Positions 8,110 to 17,219 are shown, counted from the stretch's first letter. The stretch: 64,000 bases of DNA from Parvularcula sp038745625 (GCA_038745625.1 JBCDLG010000001.1:12817-76816); one strand, 5' to 3'. Numbers and translations are program-made. The notes: a model not told the origin generated them from the letters alone.

Positions 8110-9698
8110 ACCGTTTCGCGGAACTCCTGACCCGGCTCATCTGTACACCAGCGCGGAATGGTAAGATCCGTCTGCTCGTGGACTATTTTTCTGAAACCCC
8201 GGATCCGGAGAGAGGCTGGGCCGTGGCGGCGATCACCCGCGACCTTGAGATCAAAGCGATCAAGAACGCGGCCATCCGCTCACTTGTCATCTCTCGCGTT
8301 GACGAGGTGCTGTTTGATCTGAGCCGTGACTATGTGGGCGACACAGCCGAGGCTGTGTCGCTGATCTGGCCCGCGAAACCCGGCGCGAACCGTGTGCCGT
8401 CGCTGTCTGAGGTGGTGGCTGAGCTGAATACCGCCTCACGCACAGAGGCGCCGCGGCTCGTGGAGGCTTGGTTTGATGCTCTTGATGCGGATGGCCGATG
8501 GGCGTTGATCAAGCTGATCACCGGTGGGCTGCGGATCGGTGTTGCTGCACGGCTGGTCAAGCTCGCGCTTGCGGACTTCGGCGGCAAGGAGCCGCAGGAG
8601 ATTGAAGAGCTTTGGCATGGCCTGACGCCGCCCTACGAGGACCTTTTTGCGTGGCTCGAGGCGCGCGCGGACAAGCCCGTCAATGCGATGAAGGCGCCGT
8701 TTCGCCCGGTGATGCTCAGTCATCCGATCGAAGAGGCGGACAAGCCGCGTATCGATCTCGCCGCTATGACGGCGGAGTGGAAATGGGATGGAATCCGTGT
8801 CCAGATGGTCCGCGACGGCGATGAAGCGCGGCTCTACACAAGGACCGGCGACGATATCTCGGCGACCTTTCCCGATGTGATCGCGGGTTTTCCTATCAAT
8901 GCCGCGATCGACGGCGAACTGCTTGTCTTTGACCCTGAGATCCGCGACCGGTTCGAGGTGCGTCCGTTCAATGATCTGCAACAACGGCTCAACCGAAAAA
9001 CGGTCTCGGCTAAGATGATTGCCGCGTACCCGGCCTTCATCCGCGCCTATGATGTGCTGTGGGCGGAGGGAGAAGACTTGCGAACCTTGACTCTGCTGCA
9101 ACGTCGTGAGCGTCTCGAAGCGATCGTCGGCGAAGGCCTGCCGCGGGTTGATCTCAGTGAGCAGATCGATCCCGCCGATTGGGACGTGCTCGAGGACTTG
9201 CGCTCATCACCACCGATCGAGGCGATCGAGGGGGTGATGCTCAAGTCCAAAGACAGTGCCTATGTTCCAGGGCGACCGAAGGGGCCTTGGTGGAAGTGGA
9301 AGAAAAACCCCCGGCTTGTCGATGCCGTGTTGATGTACGCGCAGCGGGGGCGGGGAAAGCGGGCCGGTTTTTACTCCGACTACACCTTTGGCTGCTGGCG
9401 CGATGGGGAGCTGGTGCCCGTGGGCAAGGCCTATCACGGGTTTACCGATGAGGAGCTCAAAAAGATCGATAAGTTTGTCCGTGACCATACGGTTGATCGC
9501 TACGGCCCCGTTCGTGCTGTACGGGCGGAGCCAGACTTTGGGCTCGTTTTCGAAGTGGCGTTTGAGGGGCTCCAGCGCTCGCCGCGTCACAAATCAGGCG
9601 TGGCGATGCGCTTTCCGCGCATCAACCGGCTACGCTGGGACAAGCCGGCCAGCGAGGCTGACCAGCTCTCTGTGCTTGAAGCGATGCTCCCGGACTAA
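8106..9698 (+). CDS. ATP-dependent DNA ligase (exonuclease-associated type)
   Basis: 530-residue ligase with an N-terminal all-helical DNA-binding domain (about 1-190), a nucleotidyltransferase domain with the adenylated lysine K226 in EWKWDGIR, motif III-like DGELLVF, motif IV EGVMLK, motif V WWKWKK, and a C-terminal OB fold (about 410-530). It seals nicks using ATP; the LigA housekeeping enzyme, which uses NAD, would be elsewhere. It overlaps the exonuclease gene by 4 bp, the typical arrangement for this repair module. Its stop overlaps the convergent cysNC stop by 4 bp. The Lhr helicase and PDE phosphoesterase genes that usually complete the locus are not next to it. Confidence 0.93.
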   Translation: MNRFAELLTRLICTPARNGKIRLLVDYFSETPDPERGWAVAAITRDLEIKAIKNAAIRSLVISRVDEVLFDLSRDYVGDTAEAVSLIWPAKPGANRVPSLSEVVAELNTASRTEAPRLVEAWFDALDADGRWALIKLITGGLRIGVAARLVKLALADFGGKEPQEIEELWHGLTPPYEDLFAWLEARADKPVNAMKAPFRPVMLSHPIEEADKPRIDLAAMTAEWKWDGIRVQMVRDGDEARLYTRTGDDISATFPDVIAGFPINAAIDGELLVFDPEIRDRFEVRPFNDLQQRLNRKTVSAKMIAAYPAFIRAYDVLWAEGEDLRTLTLLQRRERLEAIVGEGLPRVDLSEQIDPADWDVLEDLRSSPPIEAIEGVMLKSKDSAYVPGRPKGPWWKWKKNPRLVDAVLMYAQRGRGKRAGFYSDYTFGCWRDGELVPVGKAYHGFTDEELKKIDKFVRDHTVDRYGPVRAVRAEPDFGLVFEVAFEGLQRSPRHKSGVAMRFPRINRLRWDKPASEADQLSVLEAMLPD

Positions 9699-11599
9699 GA
9701 GGCCGAGAGGTAGCCATGGCGGTCGAGATACTCGACGATCTCTTCGGCGGCTTTCTCCGCGGCGACTTGTGATGTGTCGAGATCGATTTCGGCATTCTCC
9801 GGCTCTTCGTAAGCGCTATCGATGCCGGTGAAGTTCTTGATCTCGCCGCGACGGGCCTTGGCGTAAAGACCTTTCACGTCCCGCTGTTCACAGACCTCGA
9901 GCGGGGTGGAGATGAAGACCTCGATAAACTCGCCACCCTCCATCCGATCCCGCACGGAACGGCGTTCCGACCGAAAAGGTGAGATGAAGGAGACCAAGGT
10001 GATAAGGCCAGCATCGACCATCAGCTTTGCCGCTTCGCCCACTCGGCGAATGTTCTCCACCCGGTCGGCATCGGTGAAACCAAGGTCACGGTTGAGGCCG
10101 TGGCGAACATTGTCCCCATCCAGAACATAGGTCATCCGGCCAAGATCGTGGAGACGTTTCTCGACCAGATTCGCCACCGTCGATTTGCCTGAACCCGAAA
10201 GCCCAGTGAACCAAAGAACGCAAGGCTTCTGACCAGCAAGCTTGGCGCGGGAGGACTTATCGACCTCAAGTGCTTGCCAATGGACGTTCTTCGCACGGCG
10301 CAGGGCGTAATCGATCATCCCGACACCGACCGTGTGGTTGGTGATCCGGTCGATCAGGATGAAGCTGCCCATGGCGCGGTTGTCCGCATAGGCATCAAAT
10401 ACCAAACGCTGGGTCAGGGAGATATTGCAGACGCCAATCTCGTTGAGTTTCAGCGTCTTGCCCGAGAGGTTCTCCAGCGTGTTGACGTCGATCCGGTGCT
10501 TGAGCTCGGTCACCTGCGCCGGGATCATCCGGTTGTTGGACTTCAGAATATACTGCCGACCCGGCAGCATCTCTTCATCGTCCATCCAGATGATTTTCGC
10601 CTGGAGCTGGCTTTCTTGCTCTGCTGGCTGCTGAGCGGCGGCGATCACATCGCCCCGGCTGGCGTCCACTTCGTCAGCCAGCGTCAGAGTCACGGCGCGG
10701 TTCTTGTCGGCCATGTCCAGGTCACCCTCGCGGGTGACGATCCGCTCGACCTTGGTGCGTTTGCCTGAGGGCAGAATCACCACCTCATCGCCGGGCTTTA
10801 CGCTGCCGGACACAACAGTGCCGGCAAAGCCGCGGAAGTCGAGATTGGGGCGGTTCACCCATTGGACCGGCATACGGAAGGGTTGTTCTTCCTTCCGCGA
10901 GACATCGATGGTCTCAAGATAGGGCAGGAGCGCTGATCCATCATACCACGGCGTGTTCGGACTTTTGGTCAGCATGTTGTCGCCTTTAAGAGCGGACAGC
11001 GGCATGCACGTGATCGTCTCAAATCCCAGAGGCTTGGCAAACGTTCGGTACTCTTCCTCAATCGACCGGAAGATATCCTCTCGGTAGTCCTTGAGGTCCA
11101 TCTTGTTGATGGCGACCACCACGTGACGAATACCGAGCAGCGAGCAGATAAAGCTGTGACGGCGCGTCTGCGGCAAGACGCCTTGGCGGGCGTCGATCAG
11201 AATGATCGCGACATCGGCCGTCGACGCACCGGTTGCCATGTTGCGGGTGTATTGCTCATGACCCGGTGTATCGGCAACGATGAATTTCCGCTTGTCCGTT
11301 GAGAAGAAGCGGTAAGCGACATCGATGGTGATGCCTTGCTCACGCTCCGCGGCCAGACCGTCGACGAGAAGGGCGAAGTCAATCTCACCGCCTTGGGTAC
11401 CAAATTTCTTACTGTCCGAACCCAGCGCATCGAGCTGGTCGTCAGCGATCGTCTTGGCGTCGTAGAGGAGACGCCCGATCAGCGTCGACTTGCCGTCATC
11501 CACCGACCCGCAGGTCAGGAAGCGCAGCATGTCCTTTTTCTCGTGGGTGGCGAGGTATTCGTGGATATCGTCGCCGTCTTTGAAGACCGATCCGTCCAT
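9695..11599 (-). CDS. cysN: bifunctional sulfate adenylyltransferase subunit 1 / adenylylsulfate kinase
   Basis: 634-residue CysN-CysC fusion (CysNC/NodQ type). The N-terminal GTPase (about 1-440) has GSVDDGKST, DTPGHEQ and NKMD; it drives ATP sulfurylase with CysD. The C-terminal APS kinase (about 455-634) starts with the P-loop GLSGSGKST and makes PAPS from APS. Together with cysD it activates sulfate for cysteine synthesis and sulfation. The ATG directly overlaps the last base of the cysD stop, so the pair is an operon. The gene ends 4 bp inside the convergent ligase gene. Confidence 0.96.
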   Translation of the reverse strand: MDGSVFKDGDDIHEYLATHEKKDMLRFLTCGSVDDGKSTLIGRLLYDAKTIADDQLDALGSDSKKFGTQGGEIDFALLVDGLAAEREQGITIDVAYRFFSTDKRKFIVADTPGHEQYTRNMATGASTADVAIILIDARQGVLPQTRRHSFICSLLGIRHVVVAINKMDLKDYREDIFRSIEEEYRTFAKPLGFETITCMPLSALKGDNMLTKSPNTPWYDGSALLPYLETIDVSRKEEQPFRMPVQWVNRPNLDFRGFAGTVVSGSVKPGDEVVILPSGKRTKVERIVTREGDLDMADKNRAVTLTLADEVDASRGDVIAAAQQPAEQESQLQAKIIWMDDEEMLPGRQYILKSNNRMIPAQVTELKHRIDVNTLENLSGKTLKLNEIGVCNISLTQRLVFDAYADNRAMGSFILIDRITNHTVGVGMIDYALRRAKNVHWQALEVDKSSRAKLAGQKPCVLWFTGLSGSGKSTVANLVEKRLHDLGRMTYVLDGDNVRHGLNRDLGFTDADRVENIRRVGEAAKLMVDAGLITLVSFISPFRSERRSVRDRMEGGEFIEVFISTPLEVCEQRDVKGLYAKARRGEIKNFTGIDSAYEEPENAEIDLDTSQVAAEKAAEEIVEYLDRHGYLSAS

Positions 11600-12720
11600 T
11601 AGAAATAGCCCTCTTGTTTTTTCTTCTCCATCGATGCCGATTGGTCGTGGTCGATGACCCGGCCTTGGCGCTCAGAGCTCCGTGACAGGAGCATTTCTTC
11701 GATGATTTTCGGGAGTGTATCGGCGTTTGATTCAACAGCGCCGGTCAGCGGGTAGCAGCCGAGAGTCCGGAAGCGGACCATCTTCATCTCTGGCGTCTCG
11801 CCTTCGTGCAGCGGCATGCGGTCATCGTCGACCATGATCAGGGTGCCGTCGCGTTCGACAACTGGGCGTTCGCCGGCGAGATAAAGCGGGACCATGTCGA
11901 TGTTCTCGCGGGCGATGTATTGCCAGACGTCGAGCTCGGTCCAGTTCGAGATCGGGAAGACACGGGTCGACTCGCCCGGCGCGGTGCGGGTGTTGTAGAT
12001 GTTCCAAAGCTCTGGGCGCTGGTTTTTCGGGTCCCAGCGGTGATCAGCTGTCCGGAAGCTGAAGATCCGCTCTTTTGCGCGCGATTTTTCTTCGTCGCGC
12101 CGCGCGCCGCCAAAGGCTGCGTCAAACTTGTAGTGATTGAGCGCCTGTTTCAGCGCCTGGGTCTTCATAATGTCCGTATGCACAGCGGAGCCGTGGCTGA
12201 ACGGGTTCACGCCCTGGCGCACGCCGTCTTGGTTGGTCCAGACACGGAGGTCGACACCGAGCCGATCGGGCAGCGCGTCGCGAAACTCGATCATCTGGCG
12301 GAACTTCCACGTCGTATCGACATGGAGCAGCGGGAAGGGCGGCTTTGACGGATAGAACGCCTTGAGCGCGAGATGCAGCATCACGGCTGAGTCTTTGCCG
12401 ATCGAATAGAGCATCACCGGGTTTTCGACCTCGGCGACCACCTCGCGCATGATGTGGATCGCTTCGGCCTCAAGCCGGTCCAGGTGGGTCATCGCTTCGG
12501 GCGAAATCAGGCCCTCGGCGCGCGGCGTCTCGGCCACTTCGAGGGTGTCGAGGCGCTGGGCCGCTTGTTCTAGGGTTTTGTCGGTCATGCCGCCCCCGTT
12601 TTTGATGCGCTCAAGCCCCTTCCCATCGTTGAGGAGCTTGCGGGAAATGGTGGTGATGGAGAGCCCGGAGGTCTCGCTAAGCCGCTCAGCGCGGCGGATC
12701 AGATCGTCGGTGGTGAGCAT
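11599..12720 (-). CDS. cysD: sulfate adenylyltransferase subunit 2 with N-terminal HTH-like extension
   Basis: 373-residue CysD, about 70 longer than usual (~300). The catalytic PP-loop domain begins near residue 80 and has SIGKDS (106-111), the HVDTTWKF strand and FGGARRDEEKSRA, all normal. Ahead of it, residues ~3-61 form a small helical domain (DDLIRRAERLSE, ISRKLLNDGK, RIKNGGG, DKTLEQAAQRL) resembling the short HTH domains of alphaproteobacterial phage-repressor-like proteins. The start is fixed by GGAG 8 bases before the ATG at 12720; an ATG at 12726 is too close to it. An internal ATG at residue ~45 preceded by GGGGGC could give a form of nearly standard length. The DNA-binding idea is inference; the enzyme assignment is firm. 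Confidence 0.95.
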   Translation of the reverse strand: MLTTDDLIRRAERLSETSGLSITTISRKLLNDGKGLERIKNGGGMTDKTLEQAAQRLDTLEVAETPRAEGLISPEAMTHLDRLEAEAIHIMREVVAEVENPVMLYSIGKDSAVMLHLALKAFYPSKPPFPLLHVDTTWKFRQMIEFRDALPDRLGVDLRVWTNQDGVRQGVNPFSHGSAVHTDIMKTQALKQALNHYKFDAAFGGARRDEEKSRAKERIFSFRTADHRWDPKNQRPELWNIYNTRTAPGESTRVFPISNWTELDVWQYIARENIDMVPLYLAGERPVVERDGTLIMVDDDRMPLHEGETPEMKMVRFRTLGCYPLTGAVESNADTLPKIIEEMLLSRSSERQGRVIDHDQSASMEKKKQEGYF

Positions 12721-13045
12721 CGTCATATCTCCGGACGAAGAGTTGGCCTGTGGTCGTGGGAAAATCAAGGCAAAATCCAGACCAATCGTGGGACGGTGAG
12801 GCTTGAGATTTGATGAAGAGTGGGAGGGAGTAGCTAGGACCCTGTTAGTTCAAGGAAAAATCAACGCCGTGGCGAGGAGCTTTTCTGGGGCGGCGAACGA
12901 AGGCCGCGTGGCCCAGCCCCCTTTCGAGCCGTTGGTGAGCCTGACCCGAGACAGTCTGTCTCGGCTTGCTGCATAACACCGCTAAGCAGCCACCATGCCA
13001 AGGACTCGGCCTTCAGCGCGGTGTTGAGATGACAAAGGAACAGTC
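12721..13045. other. 325-bp divergent intergenic region, cysD / GFA
   Basis: No credible gene. It contains several inverted repeats: a G/C-rich one around 12874-12911 (CTGGG with CCCAG, GGGGC with GCCCC), a perfect 19-bp palindrome at 12946-12964, GCTGC/GCAGC at 12968-12990, and AACACCGC/GCGGTGTT at 12975-13025; the last two are mutually exclusive. The cysD ribosome site lies at its left edge. It could hold promoters and operators for both genes or a structured leader. I could not match it to a known riboswitch class. Confidence 0.5.
12946..12964. promoter_or_regulatory. perfect palindrome, possible operator
   Basis: CCGAGACA, a 3-base centre, then TGTCTCGG: an exact 8-bp inverted repeat between the divergent cysD and GFA genes. 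There is no following T-tract, which argues for a protein-binding site over a terminator. The binding protein is unknown. Confidence 0.45.
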
Positions 13046-13468
13046 GTGACCGAAACCTCCTGTTTCTGCGGTGCCGTGACGATCGCTATCCAGGCGCCGC
13101 CGAAATTCGTGCATGACTGCAATTGCTCGTTATGCCGGAACAGCGGTGCGGCTTGGGGCTATTTCAGCGCTGGCGAGGTGAGGGTGATTGGCAACACATC
13201 GATTTTTGTGCGGCCTGATCGCGAGCTACCGGCCGTTGCTATCCACTCCTGTTCCACCTGCCATGCGACCACCCATTGGGCGTTGACGGAGGACTACCTG
13301 GCTAAAGAACCGGACGCTGATCGCATGGGCGTCAACATGCGGCTCTTCAGCAGCGAGTTGCTGCAAGGGGTCGAGATCCGCTTCCCCGATGGCGCGGGAT
13401 GGGATGGCCAGAGCGATTTTGGTTTCCGCCGCCCATCCTTCGTCGCGTCTGAAGACACGGCGTTCTAG
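13046..13468 (+). CDS. GFA family (glutathione-dependent formaldehyde-activating-like) zinc protein
   Basis: 140-residue protein of the GFA/CENP-V fold. Zinc-binding cysteines are visible in CFCGAV (residues 6-8), CNCSLCR (near 26-31) and CSTCHATTHW (near 70-75), as in the family. Most members have no proven activity; the founding enzyme speeds glutathione-formaldehyde adduct formation. The start is GTG, with AAGGAA ten bases upstream. It converges on the DUF1330 gene with one base between stops. A specific role cannot be assigned. Confidence 0.88.
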   Translation: MTETSCFCGAVTIAIQAPPKFVHDCNCSLCRNSGAAWGYFSAGEVRVIGNTSIFVRPDRELPAVAIHSCSTCHATTHWALTEDYLAKEPDADRMGVNMRLFSSELLQGVEIRFPDGAGWDGQSDFGFRRPSFVASEDTAF

Positions 13469-13469
13469 C

Positions 13470-13787
13470 TCAACCGCGCGGCGGCAGGGTGTGCACCATG
13501 GTCAGGAATTTAAGCTCCGTCGCGCCGCGGCGATGTTCTGACAGCTCCTGATATTCAACGTCGGCATACCAGGCTTTGGCGGCCTCGGCGCTCGGGAACT
13601 TAAAGATGATCACCCGGCCGGTGAGGGTATCGGTGCCTTCAAAGGTCTCGGGATTGTCGTCAAAGGTGACGAACTCACCGCCATGCCGTTTGAGGATTGG
13701 GAAAAAGCCCTTCTCATAGGTCCGGTAGCCATCCGCGTCTTTGATGGCGGCGAGGTTGACGATCATAAAAACAGGTAAATCAGCCAA
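13470..13787 (-). CDS. DUF1330 family protein
   Basis: 105-residue ferredoxin-like alpha/beta-barrel protein of the DUF1330 family: FMIVNLAAIKD at the N-terminus, YEKGFFPILKRHGGEFV in the middle, and RVIIFKFPSAEAAKAWY, which is the most conserved part. The start is taken as TTG at 13787 because GGGAG lies six bases upstream and the protein then has the normal family length; longer frames to 13862 add an unlikely basic leader. Function is unknown; it is related to dimeric alpha-beta barrel proteins. It is divergent from dusA. Confidence 0.85.
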   Translation of the reverse strand: MADLPVFMIVNLAAIKDADGYRTYEKGFFPILKRHGGEFVTFDDNPETFEGTDTLTGRVIIFKFPSAEAAKAWYADVEYQELSEHRRGATELKFLTMVHTLPPRG

Positions 13788-13926
13788 TGTGGTCTCCCTA
13801 CGGCGCTCTCTTAACTTGGGCCGTTTGATACCCGTGAAGCATGCGTGATGGGGCATCCGCAACGCTGGAACTGCGGTTGATCACTTGGCCCTTGCATTTG
13901 CGCGCGCTCTGCCCTTCTTCAGGGCG

Positions 13927-14916
13927 ATGACAGCGCCTTCGCACCTCTTTTCTGTCGCGCCGATGATTGACTGGACGGACCGCTATTGCCGGTTCTTCCA
14001 TCGGCAGCTGACCAGCCACGCGCTGCTCTACACCGAGATGATCACGGCGGAGGCGATCCTCAACGGCGACCAAGAGCATCTTCTGGGGTTCGATCACGAG
14101 GGACCCGTGGCGCTGCAGCTGGGCGGTTCGGACCCAATGAAGCTCGCGAAAGCGGCGGCGATCGGTGCGGCCTACGGCTATGATGAGATCAACCTCAATG
14201 TGGGCTGCCCGTCCGATCGGGTGCAGTCGGGCCGGTTCGGTGCCTGCTTGATGAAGGAACCGGAGCTCGTCCGCGACTGCCTGATCGCCATGCGCGAGGC
14301 GGTGGATGTTCCGGTCACGGCCAAATGCAGGATCGGCGTCGATGATCAGGATCCGGAGGAGGCGCTGCCGCTGTTTCTTGGGAATGTGGAGGTGGCGGGG
14401 GTAAAGAGCGTCGCGATCCATGCGCGCAAAGCATGGCTGCAGGGTCTGTCGCCGAAAGAAAACCGCACCATTCCTCCTCTCGACTATGACCTTGTCTTCA
14501 GGATGAAGAGAGCGTTCCCGGGGTTGATGATCATCCTCAATGGCGGTCTTCCGACGCCTAAGGAGGCCCATGCCCATCTTGGCTATGTCGACGGCGTGAT
14601 GCTCGGACGCGCGGCCTATGAGAAGCCAGGGCTGCTCGCAGATGTGGACCGGCTTTACTTTGGTGACAGTCGCCCCGCTGTGACTGCGGAGGATGCCGTC
14701 TTGGCCGTCGTTCAGAAGGCGCAGAAGGGCACGACCCCGATCTGGCGCTACGCGCGGCATATGCTGGGCCTGTTCGCGGGCCAAAAGGGCGCACGCATCT
14801 GGCGTCGCCGGATCAGCGAGGAGGCGCGCCTGCCGGACGCGCGGTCCGATCTCTTGCTCCGCATTATGACGGAAGAGGGGCTCGGCTCTTCACCCTCGGC
14901 GCAGGCCGCTGAATGA
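13927..14916 (+). CDS. dusA: tRNA-dihydrouridine(20/20a) synthase
   Basis: 329-residue flavoenzyme reducing uridine 20/20a in the D-loop of tRNA with NADPH. Seen: SVAPMIDWTDR at the N-terminus, NLNVGCPSDRVQSGRFGACLM with the catalytic cysteine in GACLM, KCRIGVDD, HARKAWLQGLSPKENR and NGGL for phosphate binding. The last two mark the DusA subgroup. ATG at 13927 is preceded by AGGG; an earlier in-frame TTG at 13885 is not needed. The stop overlaps the next gene (ATGA), suggesting co-transcription with the TauE-type permease. Confidence 0.96.
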   Translation: MTAPSHLFSVAPMIDWTDRYCRFFHRQLTSHALLYTEMITAEAILNGDQEHLLGFDHEGPVALQLGGSDPMKLAKAAAIGAAYGYDEINLNVGCPSDRVQSGRFGACLMKEPELVRDCLIAMREAVDVPVTAKCRIGVDDQDPEEALPLFLGNVEVAGVKSVAIHARKAWLQGLSPKENRTIPPLDYDLVFRMKRAFPGLMIILNGGLPTPKEAHAHLGYVDGVMLGRAAYEKPGLLADVDRLYFGDSRPAVTAEDAVLAVVQKAQKGTTPIWRYARHMLGLFAGQKGARIWRRRISEEARLPDARSDLLLRIMTEEGLGSSPSAQAAE

Positions 14917-15719
14917 CCTATCTTCTTTTGGCCCTGACGGGCGCGTTTGCCGGGACGCTCGGCGGTCTCTTCGGCATTGGCGGCGGCATTATCATCGTCC
15001 CGGTGCTGTTCGCGGTCCTGACAGGTGCGGGCGCTGACCCTGAAGTGGCCGCGAAGACCGCGGTCGCGACATCGCTCGCCACCATCATTGTCACGTCTCT
15101 CCGGTCCCTCCGTGCCCACCATAAAAAGGGTGCGGTCGACTTTGGCGTGCTCAAGATCTGGGCGCCGTTCATTGCCCTTGGCGCGATCGTCGGGGCTGGC
15201 CTCGCGCGGATCATTGACGGCCAGGCGCTGGTTTTCTTTTTCGCGTTCGCCGCCTTTGGGATGGGGACGCAGCGGCTTCTCAAAAAGGACAAAGATGCCG
15301 CGCCAAAAAAGACCTTCGATTTCTCGCTACCGGCTCAGCGCGGCATGGCAGTCATCACGGGGGTCGTTTCAAGCCTTCTTGGCATTGGCGGCGGGGTGCT
15401 CGGCGTCATGTTGATGACCCTTTCGGGCCGACCGATCCACCAGGCCGTAGGCACCGCCTCCGGCTTTGGCATGGCGATCGCGATCCCCGGCGCCATCACC
15501 TTTCTTCTCTTGGGGCTCACCGACGAGGCGCTGCCTGGGGCGATCGGCTATGTCCACATCCCCGCCTTTGTTGCGATCGCCCTCGGCACACTGATCTTTG
15601 TGCCGTTGGGCGCTCACCTGGCGCATGCCGCGTCCCAGCGGCACCTTTCGATCGCCTTTGGCCTTTTCCTTTTGCTGATGAGCGCCAATCTCCTGAGAGA
15701 AGCGCTGGTGTCCTTCTAG
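14913..15719 (+). CDS. TauE/SafE family membrane permease
   Basis: 268-residue polytopic inner-membrane protein with about eight helices in two homologous halves, each opening with a glycine-rich signature: GGLFGIGGGIIIVP near residue 18 and SLLGIGGGVLGVM near 155. These identify the TauE/SafE (DUF81) family of presumed sulfite, sulfonate or organic-anion exporters. Translationally coupled to dusA through a 4-bp overlap. Substrate not determinable, although the genome segment also carries sulfate-activation genes 2 kb away. Confidence 0.9.
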   Translation: MTYLLLALTGAFAGTLGGLFGIGGGIIIVPVLFAVLTGAGADPEVAAKTAVATSLATIIVTSLRSLRAHHKKGAVDFGVLKIWAPFIALGAIVGAGLARIIDGQALVFFFAFAAFGMGTQRLLKKDKDAAPKKTFDFSLPAQRGMAVITGVVSSLLGIGGGVLGVMLMTLSGRPIHQAVGTASGFGMAIAIPGAITFLLLGLTDEALPGAIGYVHIPAFVAIALGTLIFVPLGAHLAHAASQRHLSIAFGLFLLLMSANLLREALVSF

Positions 15720-15809
15720 GCCTTGCCCCTGTTGACCCCCATTAAGGCGAGGCATACCAGCGGCGCGCTAGAAGACACCGCAACAAGATCAGCGAGAAGG
15801 CGATCAGGC

Positions 15810-17219
15810 ATGAGCAAAGAGTACGACGTCGTTGTCATTGGTGGAGGCCCTGGCGGCTACAACGCAGCCATCCGCGCGGCCCAGCTGGGTTTGAAGACCG
15901 CCTGTATCGACAAGCGCGAGACCAAGAAGTTTGGCGGGACGTGCCTGAATGTTGGCTGCATCCCTTCGAAAGCGATGCTGCATGCCTCCGAGGCCTATGA
16001 GGGCGCGGACAAGCATCTCGCTGATCTCGGTGTGAAGGTCTCGGGTCTCGAGCTCGATCTTGGCCGGATGCTGGGCCAAAAGGACGACGCGGTGAACGGG
16101 CTGACGTCGGGCATCGAGTATCTTTTCAAGAAGAACAAAATCGACGGCTATTTGGGCTGGGGCCGGATCGATGGTCCAGGCAAAGTTGTCGTCGACACCG
16201 ATGAGGGATCCGAGACCATCAGTGCCAAGAACATCATCATCGCTACGGGCTCTGATATCTTGAGCCTACCTGGCGTCGAGATCGACGAAGAGGTGATCGT
16301 CTCCTCCACCGGTGCACTCAGCCTTGCCAAAGTGCCAGAGCATATGGTCGTTGTTGGCGGCGGCTATATTGGCCTTGAGATGGGCTCGGTCTGGCGCCGC
16401 CTCGGTGCCAAGGTCACCGTGGTGGAGTTCCTCGATCGCATCACGCCGGGCATGGACGCAGAGATCTCCAAGCAGTTCCAGCGCATCCTGAAAAAGCAAG
16501 GCATGGCCTTCAAGCTCGGCACTAAAGTGATGGGCATTGAGAAGACGAAAAAAGGCGCGACACTCACCGTCGAGCCTGCACAAGGGGGCGAGCAGGAGAC
16601 CATCGATGCTGATGTCGTCCTGATCTCCATCGGCCGTAAGCCGTTTACGGACAAATTGGGTCTCGAGACCGTCGGCATCACACCGAACCAGCGCGGCTTT
16701 ATCGAGGTTGACGCCCATTGGAGCACAGGCGTTCCTGGCATCTACGCCATCGGCGATTGCACGCCCGGTCCGATGCTGGCCCACAAGGCAGAAGAGGAGG
16801 CTGTTGCGGTCGCTGAGGTCATCGCCAATGGCCATGGCCATGTCGACTACGATATCATCCCAGGTGTGGTGTACACGGACCCTGAAGTCGCGACCGTCGG
16901 TAAGACCGAAGAGCAGTTGAAAGAAGCTGGCGTTGAATACAACGTTGGCAAATTCCCCTTCACGGCCAACAGTCGCGCAAAAACCAATCATGAGACGGAT
17001 GGTTTTGTCAAAGTGCTGGCCGACAAAAAGACCGATAAGGTCCTGGGCGTGCATATGATCGGCACCGGCGTCGGTGAGATGATCGCCGAGGCTTGCGTTA
17101 TCATGAGCTTTGGCGGCAGCTCTGAAGATATCGCTCGCACCTGCCACCCGCATCCAACCCGCACGGAAGCCTTCCGTCAGGCAGCCATGGGTGTCGAAGG
17201 CTGGACGATGCAGGCCTAG
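15810..17219 (+). CDS. lpdA: dihydrolipoyl dehydrogenase (E3)
   Basis: 469-residue FAD disulfide oxidoreductase, the E3 shared by pyruvate and 2-oxoglutarate dehydrogenase complexes. Seen: FAD dinucleotide motif VIGGGPGGYNAA near residue 9, redox disulfide C45/C50 in GGTCLNVGC, NAD motif VVGGGYIGLEMG near 180, the second FAD motif YAIGD near 318, and the catalytic HPHPT at the C-terminus. ATG at 15810 follows GAAGG by nine bases; upstream in-frame codons give a non-conserved leader. No E1 or E2 gene is adjacent. A hairpin follows. Confidence 0.96.
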   Translation: MSKEYDVVVIGGGPGGYNAAIRAAQLGLKTACIDKRETKKFGGTCLNVGCIPSKAMLHASEAYEGADKHLADLGVKVSGLELDLGRMLGQKDDAVNGLTSGIEYLFKKNKIDGYLGWGRIDGPGKVVVDTDEGSETISAKNIIIATGSDILSLPGVEIDEEVIVSSTGALSLAKVPEHMVVVGGGYIGLEMGSVWRRLGAKVTVVEFLDRITPGMDAEISKQFQRILKKQGMAFKLGTKVMGIEKTKKGATLTVEPAQGGEQETIDADVVLISIGRKPFTDKLGLETVGITPNQRGFIEVDAHWSTGVPGIYAIGDCTPGPMLAHKAEEEAVAVAEVIANGHGHVDYDIIPGVVYTDPEVATVGKTEEQLKEAGVEYNVGKFPFTANSRAKTNHETDGFVKVLADKKTDKVLGVHMIGTGVGEMIAEACVIMSFGGSSEDIARTCHPHPTRTEAFRQAAMGVEGWTMQA

